8,597 bases of DNA from Acetofilamentum sp. Lineage in GTDB: Bacteria > Bacteroidota > Bacteroidia > Bacteroidales > DTU049. Where the stretch lies: the NCBI GenBank assembly GCA_020720525.1, contig DYON01000109.1:1-8597 (forward strand), given 5' to 3'. The notes below the pieces were generated by a model that was given only the letters and a program-made list of their open reading frames with translations, did no database searches and was not told the DNA's origin. A program made the position numbers and the translations under genes. Positions 5,502-8,597 of this stretch are shown here, piece after piece (the stretch's first letter is position 1; every line of letters begins with the position of its first letter).

Positions 5502-7415
5502 TTAGTTCTTGATAACTTTTTTCGATGTTTTTCCATTATCGTTTGAAACTTCGACCATATAGATTCCAGCAGGCAGTTTCTCAAGGCTGATTGTTCTAAC
5601 AACTGCGCCAGTAACGTCGATATTGTCGTTCAAAACAACACTACCAATCGTATTGTAAACAACAAGATTGTAGTTGCCCGAAGCATTGTCGTTGAAAGCA
5701 ATGTTTAGCTCGCCCGAAGTTGGGTTAGGATAAAGAGAAACAAAAGCATCTAAAGGAAGTTCGTTAACACTTTCAACAAGGTTTCCAGCTGAATTTAAGT
5801 ATAAACCATTGATGTAGCGGTGATTAACGGGGGCAATATCAGATAGATTAAGATCGGTTGTTGAAACATGAAGTTGGTAGTATGTTCCCATATCGAAAGT
5901 AATATCGCTGAAATACATCCAATAGTTGTTGGCATCGTAATCGCCACCTTTGGTTACGTTAACTTTGGGTCCAAGTGTCGATGTAGCAACATCATATATT
6001 TTCACATAAATATCTGGATAGAGGTTGTATTCGCCAAGAAGAGTGTCGGTATCCATCCAAGCATAGAAAATTTTGCTGCCATCTGTTGTGCGGCTCATCT
6101 GCATTCTTTCGTCCCATGTGAGTGGATCGGTAGTTGGACTGTTTGCATCGTCAACATCTTTTGTCCAAACGGTATCAATAATAAATGCATCCCAACCAGT
6201 TGCAGTTTGGTGAATGTCGCAAACAAAACCGTTCCAAAGGTTGTAAACATTGAAATAGCCAAGTGAATCGACATTGTCGCTGAAAGCACCATGAATATAG
6301 GTTGCAAAATGCACATAGCCATTGACATCAATGGTAACGTCTTTTACAGAGCCAAAACTTGGGCGGTTAACGCTCGACAAATCGGTGGCAATTGCTGCAA
6401 TTGTTGGGACAGTAGCCCAATTGAAAGCAGCTTGTTTTGTCCATGAGGACCCACCGTTGGTCGATTTGTAAATCATTGGCTGAAATGTAAGATTATCGGT
6501 AGCATCGCCATCGCGGCCAATATAAACTAGATAACCATTTACTCCTGCATTGTCAAAAACAAGACCAGGAATAGCATAACCATCAGGGTTTCCAGCGCCA
6601 TCTGTAAGATAAGCAGGAATATTTACTGAACGTGACCAATCAACGCTATCGCCTGTACTATTCCAAAGACCTTTGTTGATAATTGTAGTAAATCCTGTAT
6701 AGTTTGTTCCATCATCTGTGTTAGCTTCTCCAACAACGAAAAATTTATCGCCACGAGTTTGAAGAAAATTACGAGGCATGTTATCAACGTAGCCAAATCC
6801 ACCAACTGCAGTATCATTTACATTATATGTGTACTGTTGATTGATTCCAGTTCCGTCAAATTGTTCTGAAGCATAAAAACCTCCAGCCCAACTCGATTCA
6901 ATCATAGGACCAGTTACAACTGCATAAGCATTGGCTGGTGTTGTGTTGCCTGTTGGGTTGTAGATAACACCACTTGGATAGCGACCTGAATATCCACCAA
7001 AATTTTGCCAAGGAATTACGGTTGTGCTGTCCCATGCAAATCCACCATCTGAGGAAAAAGATGTTTGGATGAAACCAGAACTACTAGCAGATGAACTGAT
7101 TACGCGGTGTGTAAATGCAATTAATCCAGTTTCTTCGTTTGCAGTAAGGCAAGTGCTTTCTGAAACTAACGCAGTATAAACGTTCTTCGAAGATCCAATT
7201 AAGGTTTTGGAAATAGCTTCGGTAGCTTTGAAGTTGTTTTGTGCTGGACGCTGAATGGCATTCACTTCATGCGAAGTTGAACTACCGTTTTGATTTACTT
7301 TTTGTACCTTTTGGTACTTGTTGGAGACCCCAACTACATGTTTAGTTGCGGTGCTTTGGGCCATGATACCTGCCGAAACAAGCATCGCTGCGCATAAGAT
7401 TAGAAGTTTTCTCAT
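5502..7415 (-). CDS. T9SS type A sorting domain protein with sialidase-like Asp-boxes
   Basis: This 637-residue protein is predicted to be exported: a Sec signal peptide (MRKLLILCAAMLVSAGIMAQ, cut near 20), a Ser/Thr- and Asn-rich body, and a C-terminal T9SS type A sorting domain at 561-637 (LYPNPTSGELNIAF at its start, LPAGIYMVEVSNDNGK near the end, final KKVIKN). The body has two Asp-boxes of the S-x-D/N-x-G-x-x-W form: S121-D123-G125-W128 and S318-N320-G322-W325. These are typical of BNR/sialidase-type beta-propellers. I see no convincing sialidase catalytic arginine triad or other enzyme motif, so a binding or structural role is as likely as hydrolysis. It should cross the outer membrane by T9SS and be anchored or released after removal of the sorting domain. 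It has its own -7 box and a strong terminator, so it appears monocistronic. Confidence 0.85.
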   Translation of the reverse strand: MRKLLILCAAMLVSAGIMAQSTATKHVVGVSNKYQKVQKVNQNGSSTSHEVNAIQRPAQNNFKATEAISKTLIGSSKNVYTALVSESTCLTANEETGLIAFTHRVISSSASSSGFIQTSFSSDGGFAWDSTTVIPWQNFGGYSGRYPSGVIYNPTGNTTPANAYAVVTGPMIESSWAGGFYASEQFDGTGINQQYTYNVNDTAVGGFGYVDNMPRNFLQTRGDKFFVVGEANTDDGTNYTGFTTIINKGLWNSTGDSVDWSRSVNIPAYLTDGAGNPDGYAIPGLVFDNAGVNGYLVYIGRDGDATDNLTFQPMIYKSTNGGSSWTKQAAFNWATVPTIAAIATDLSSVNRPSFGSVKDVTIDVNGYVHFATYIHGAFSDNVDSLGYFNVYNLWNGFVCDIHQTATGWDAFIIDTVWTKDVDDANSPTTDPLTWDERMQMSRTTDGSKIFYAWMDTDTLLGEYNLYPDIYVKIYDVATSTLGPKVNVTKGGDYDANNYWMYFSDITFDMGTYYQLHVSTTDLNLSDIAPVNHRYINGLYLNSAGNLVESVNELPLDAFVSLYPNPTSGELNIAFNDNASGNYNLVVYNTIGSVVLNDNIDVTGAVVRTISLEKLPAGIYMVEVSNDNGKTSKKVIKN

Positions 7416-7447
7416 AACTTGATTGGTTTAGGTTTAAAAACTGAAAA

Positions 7448-7455
7448 CAAAGGTA
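7448..7455 (-). promoter_or_regulatory. -7 box for the T9SS-exported protein gene
   Basis: TACCTTTG on the minus strand matches TAnnTTTG exactly and ends 32 bases before the ATG at 7415, giving a leader of about 25-30 bases. TTTG-like sequences occur upstream but not at the ideal -33 spacing. No other element is seen in the 115 bases between this gene and the barrel gene. Confidence 0.5.
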
Positions 7456-7530
7456 ACAATTTTTTCAAAACAAAGACATCTGCAATTTGATTTTAGTTGC
7501 ATGTGCCATGAATTATTAAAATTTGAAAAT

Positions 7531-8208
7531 CTATTCTATTTCTTCATTGAAGACAAAAAGTAGCCGGAAAGTAAGCATATTGTTGTATTGCTGACGCGTC
7601 CAAGTGTTCACTCCCGATGTATATGTTCGTTCCCGAATGGGAGCCATGCTATAAACATATCGGAAGTTGAAATACAATCTCCAAAACATTCTGAAACGCA
7701 AATCGAGCAGAATATTCCAATCTCCAATGCTGTATGGTCCATTAGCTGAAGCCCAGCCAATATCTTGCCCATGTTCTATTTCGGTCATATCAACCAGCCT
7801 GCCATACGAAAAACCTAATCCGAATATAAGTTTGTTTTTATCGTTGTAATGAAGCATTATTGGAACTTCGGCATAATTGAGCCTTAGGTTATAATAAGGT
7901 AGCCCTAACGAGTCGTTGTATTCTAAAGGATATTTTTTGTAGGCTCCTTTTTGACTAAACAATGTTTCAACCGAAATAGACCATTGACCACCAATTGGTA
8001 AAATAGCTCCAACGCCAGTATTAAAACCTAGTTTGCGATATCCGACCACCTCGTCGCCATCAACTTGGGATAGATTTAACCCAGTTATTAATTCTCCTTT
8101 AATCGATTGCGATTGGGCTACAAACGAAAACAACATAAGTAAAGCCATTGTGAAAACAACGAATGAAATACGAAATAAATTTCGCTCCGATATTGTTTCT
8201 CGAGCCAT
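7531..8208 (-). CDS. outer-membrane beta-barrel protein (PorT/OMP_b-brl_2-like)
   Basis: This 225-residue protein has an N-terminal signal peptide (hydrophobic 13-30, FSFVAQSQ, cut near 32-35) followed by alternating hydrophobic strands ending in aromatic residues, as expected of a small eight- to ten-strand outer-membrane barrel. GLNLSQVDGD, YRKLGFNTGVGAILPIGGQWSI (as short pieces), ETLFSQKGAYKKY and LNYAEVPIMLHY match the pattern of Bacteroidota 'porin family' proteins (Pfam OMP_b-brl_2). The last strands (LYFNFRYVYSM, MLTFRLLFVF) end almost at the C-terminus. I use the ATG at 8208; an open TTG six codons upstream overlaps the -7 box and is rejected. The specific function is unknown: such barrels include PorT-like T9SS factors and generic porins, and its closeness to a T9SS cargo gene does not prove a link. 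Confidence 0.8.
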   Translation of the reverse strand: MARETISERNLFRISFVVFTMALLMLFSFVAQSQSIKGELITGLNLSQVDGDEVVGYRKLGFNTGVGAILPIGGQWSISVETLFSQKGAYKKYPLEYNDSLGLPYYNLRLNYAEVPIMLHYNDKNKLIFGLGFSYGRLVDMTEIEHGQDIGWASANGPYSIGDWNILLDLRFRMFWRLYFNFRYVYSMAPIRERTYTSGVNTWTRQQYNNMLTFRLLFVFNEEIE

Positions 8209-8223
8209 TATTCTTATTTGATA

Positions 8224-8231
8224 CAAAAGTA
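8224..8231 (-). promoter_or_regulatory. -7 box for the outer-membrane barrel gene
   Basis: TACTTTTG on the minus strand is an exact TAnnTTTG match 15 bases before the ATG at 8208. It supports that ATG and excludes the upstream TTG start. A -33 element is not clear. Confidence 0.5.
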
Positions 8232-8279
8232 CAAAATCTACTGATTATGATTAGGGTATCTCTAAAAACCACATTTTGT

Positions 8280-8335
8280 ATGCAATCAACAAAGCAATCT
8301 CATTTTATATCGCATTGAATAATAGTTGATTGCAT
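8280..8335. repeat. 11-bp inverted repeat with 34-base loop
   Basis: ATGCAATCAAC at 8280-8290 is the exact reverse complement of GTTGATTGCAT at 8325-8335. The right arm shares bases 8332-8335 with a second hairpin, so the two structures would exclude each other in RNA. No start codon or known riboswitch follows directly. Confidence 0.6.
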
Positions 8336-8349
8336 CGATATTTCGATGC
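8332..8349. repeat. 7-bp hairpin GCATCGA / TCGATGC
   Basis: GCATCGA (8332-8338) and TCGATGC (8343-8349) pair perfectly around a 4-base loop. There is no T-run on either side, so it is not a standard terminator. It may be an arm of a degenerate intergenic repeat. Confidence 0.5.
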
Positions 8350-8363
8350 CGCTCAATATGACA
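8342..8363. repeat. possible copy of a widespread intergenic repeat (TTCGACTCCGCTCA type)
   Basis: TTCGATGCCGCTCAATATGA resembles, by memory, the interspersed bacterial repeat of the TTCGACTCCGCTCAGnATGACA type, with a few differences. This would fit the non-coding character of the region. The similarity is recalled, not computed. Confidence 0.4.
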
Positions 8364-8441
8364 AAAGTGGGTTTTTCGATACGCCCATTATTGAATGTAG
8401 ATTTGATTGGGTAACGGTGAATAGATGAATTTATTTCAGTG

Positions 8442-8496
8442 GGATTAGCTTCGCTTTTCCCTGTAGCTCCGAATTCCGAGACAAAGATTGCTTCTG
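8442..8496. repeat. 55-bp direct repeat, copy 1
   Basis: These 55 bases (starting GGATTAGCTTCGC and ending AGATTGCTTCTG) are identical to 8543-8597. The copies are separated by 46 unrelated bases, a period of 101. The repeat contains an EcoRI-like palindrome GAATTC at its middle. Confidence 0.9.
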
Positions 8497-8542
8497 AATA
8501 AAATATCAAATTGCTTGAATAAGTCAATCGAAATTCGAAGGC

Positions 8543-8597
8543 GGATTAGCTTCGCTTTTCCCTGTAGCTCCGAATTCCGAGACAAAGATTGCTTCTG
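8543..8597. repeat. 55-bp direct repeat, copy 2, reaching the window edge
   Basis: This copy is identical to 8442-8496 over all 55 bases and ends exactly at the last base of the window, so the true repeat length and copy number cannot be seen. Confidence 0.9.

Larger units (their letters stand above)
8232..8597. other. gene-free, repeat-rich intergenic region
   Basis: About 366 bases upstream of the barrel gene hold no convincing gene. Contents in order: an 11-bp inverted repeat (8280-8335), a 7-bp hairpin sharing its GCAT (8332-8349), a stretch resembling a common interspersed repeat (8342-8363), and two copies of a 55-bp direct repeat. A 75-codon minus-strand open frame (8300-8527) runs through this repeat material and is judged not to be a gene. 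Confidence 0.6.

Noticed and set aside
5868..6331. Plus- and minus-strand open frames (132 and 78 codons) within the T9SS gene
   Set aside because: They are shadows of the 637-residue gene; no promoter or domain supports them.
8300..8527. 75-codon minus-strand open frame
   Set aside because: It runs through the direct repeat and the interspersed-repeat-like stretch, has no recognisable domain, no start context and no -7 box, and its second repeat copy leads to a quick stop.
8442..8597. CRISPR array
   Set aside because: The repeat is 55 bp, longer than usual CRISPR repeats, only two copies are visible, the spacer is 46 bases and there is no cas gene. The period alone is not enough.
1..8597. 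tRNA, rRNA, transposase or prophage genes
   Set aside because: Reading both strands I found no tRNA-like cloverleaf, rRNA segment, DDE transposase or integrase motif.

Overview
The window looks like a chromosomal segment of a Bacteroidota bacterium. I infer this from a secreted protein ending in a type A sorting domain of the type IX secretion system (T9SS), an outer-membrane barrel protein of the PorT/OMP_b-brl_2 type, exact matches to the Bacteroidota -7 promoter element TAnnTTTG before five genes, and the near absence of Shine-Dalgarno sequences. The standard bacterial stop codons TAA, TAG and TGA all end genes here.

Left part (1-2156): the 3' end of a DNA polymerase III alpha subunit gene (dnaE) enters from the left and carries an in-frame TAA at 106-108, so it is broken, mis-sequenced or read through. 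Next comes a plus-strand fusion of an IspZ/YciB-like membrane domain with a Nudix hydrolase domain. It abuts, with no bases between the two stop codons, a minus-strand SRPBCC/START-fold gene.

Middle part (1752-5408): pyrE (orotate phosphoribosyltransferase) and the SRPBCC gene form a minus-strand pair separated by one base. pyrE is divergent from a second, soluble Nudix hydrolase gene. The two genes start within a few bases of each other, and the pyrE -7 box overlaps the Nudix start codon. The Nudix gene overlaps by 17 bases, tail to tail, a minus-strand thioredoxin-fold (TlpA/AhpC-TSA) exported protein whose CxxC motif has become SxxC. That gene lies 39 bases downstream of coaD (phosphopantetheine adenylyltransferase), probably in one operon. 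The recognised functions are housekeeping: pyrimidine synthesis, coenzyme A synthesis and nucleotide hydrolysis.

Right part (5409-8597): a strong palindromic terminator separates coaD from a minus-strand, T9SS-exported protein with two sialidase-type Asp-boxes. Upstream of it is the outer-membrane barrel gene. The last ~370 bases hold no convincing gene. They contain nested inverted repeats, a stretch resembling a widespread intergenic repeat, and two identical 55-bp direct repeats with a 101-bp period, the second cut by the window edge.

I do not see a clear new defence, mobile or biosynthetic system. The points most worth checking are the dnaE stop, the pyrE/Nudix head-to-head overlap, the IspZ-Nudix fusion, the degenerate thioredoxin and the right-edge repeats.
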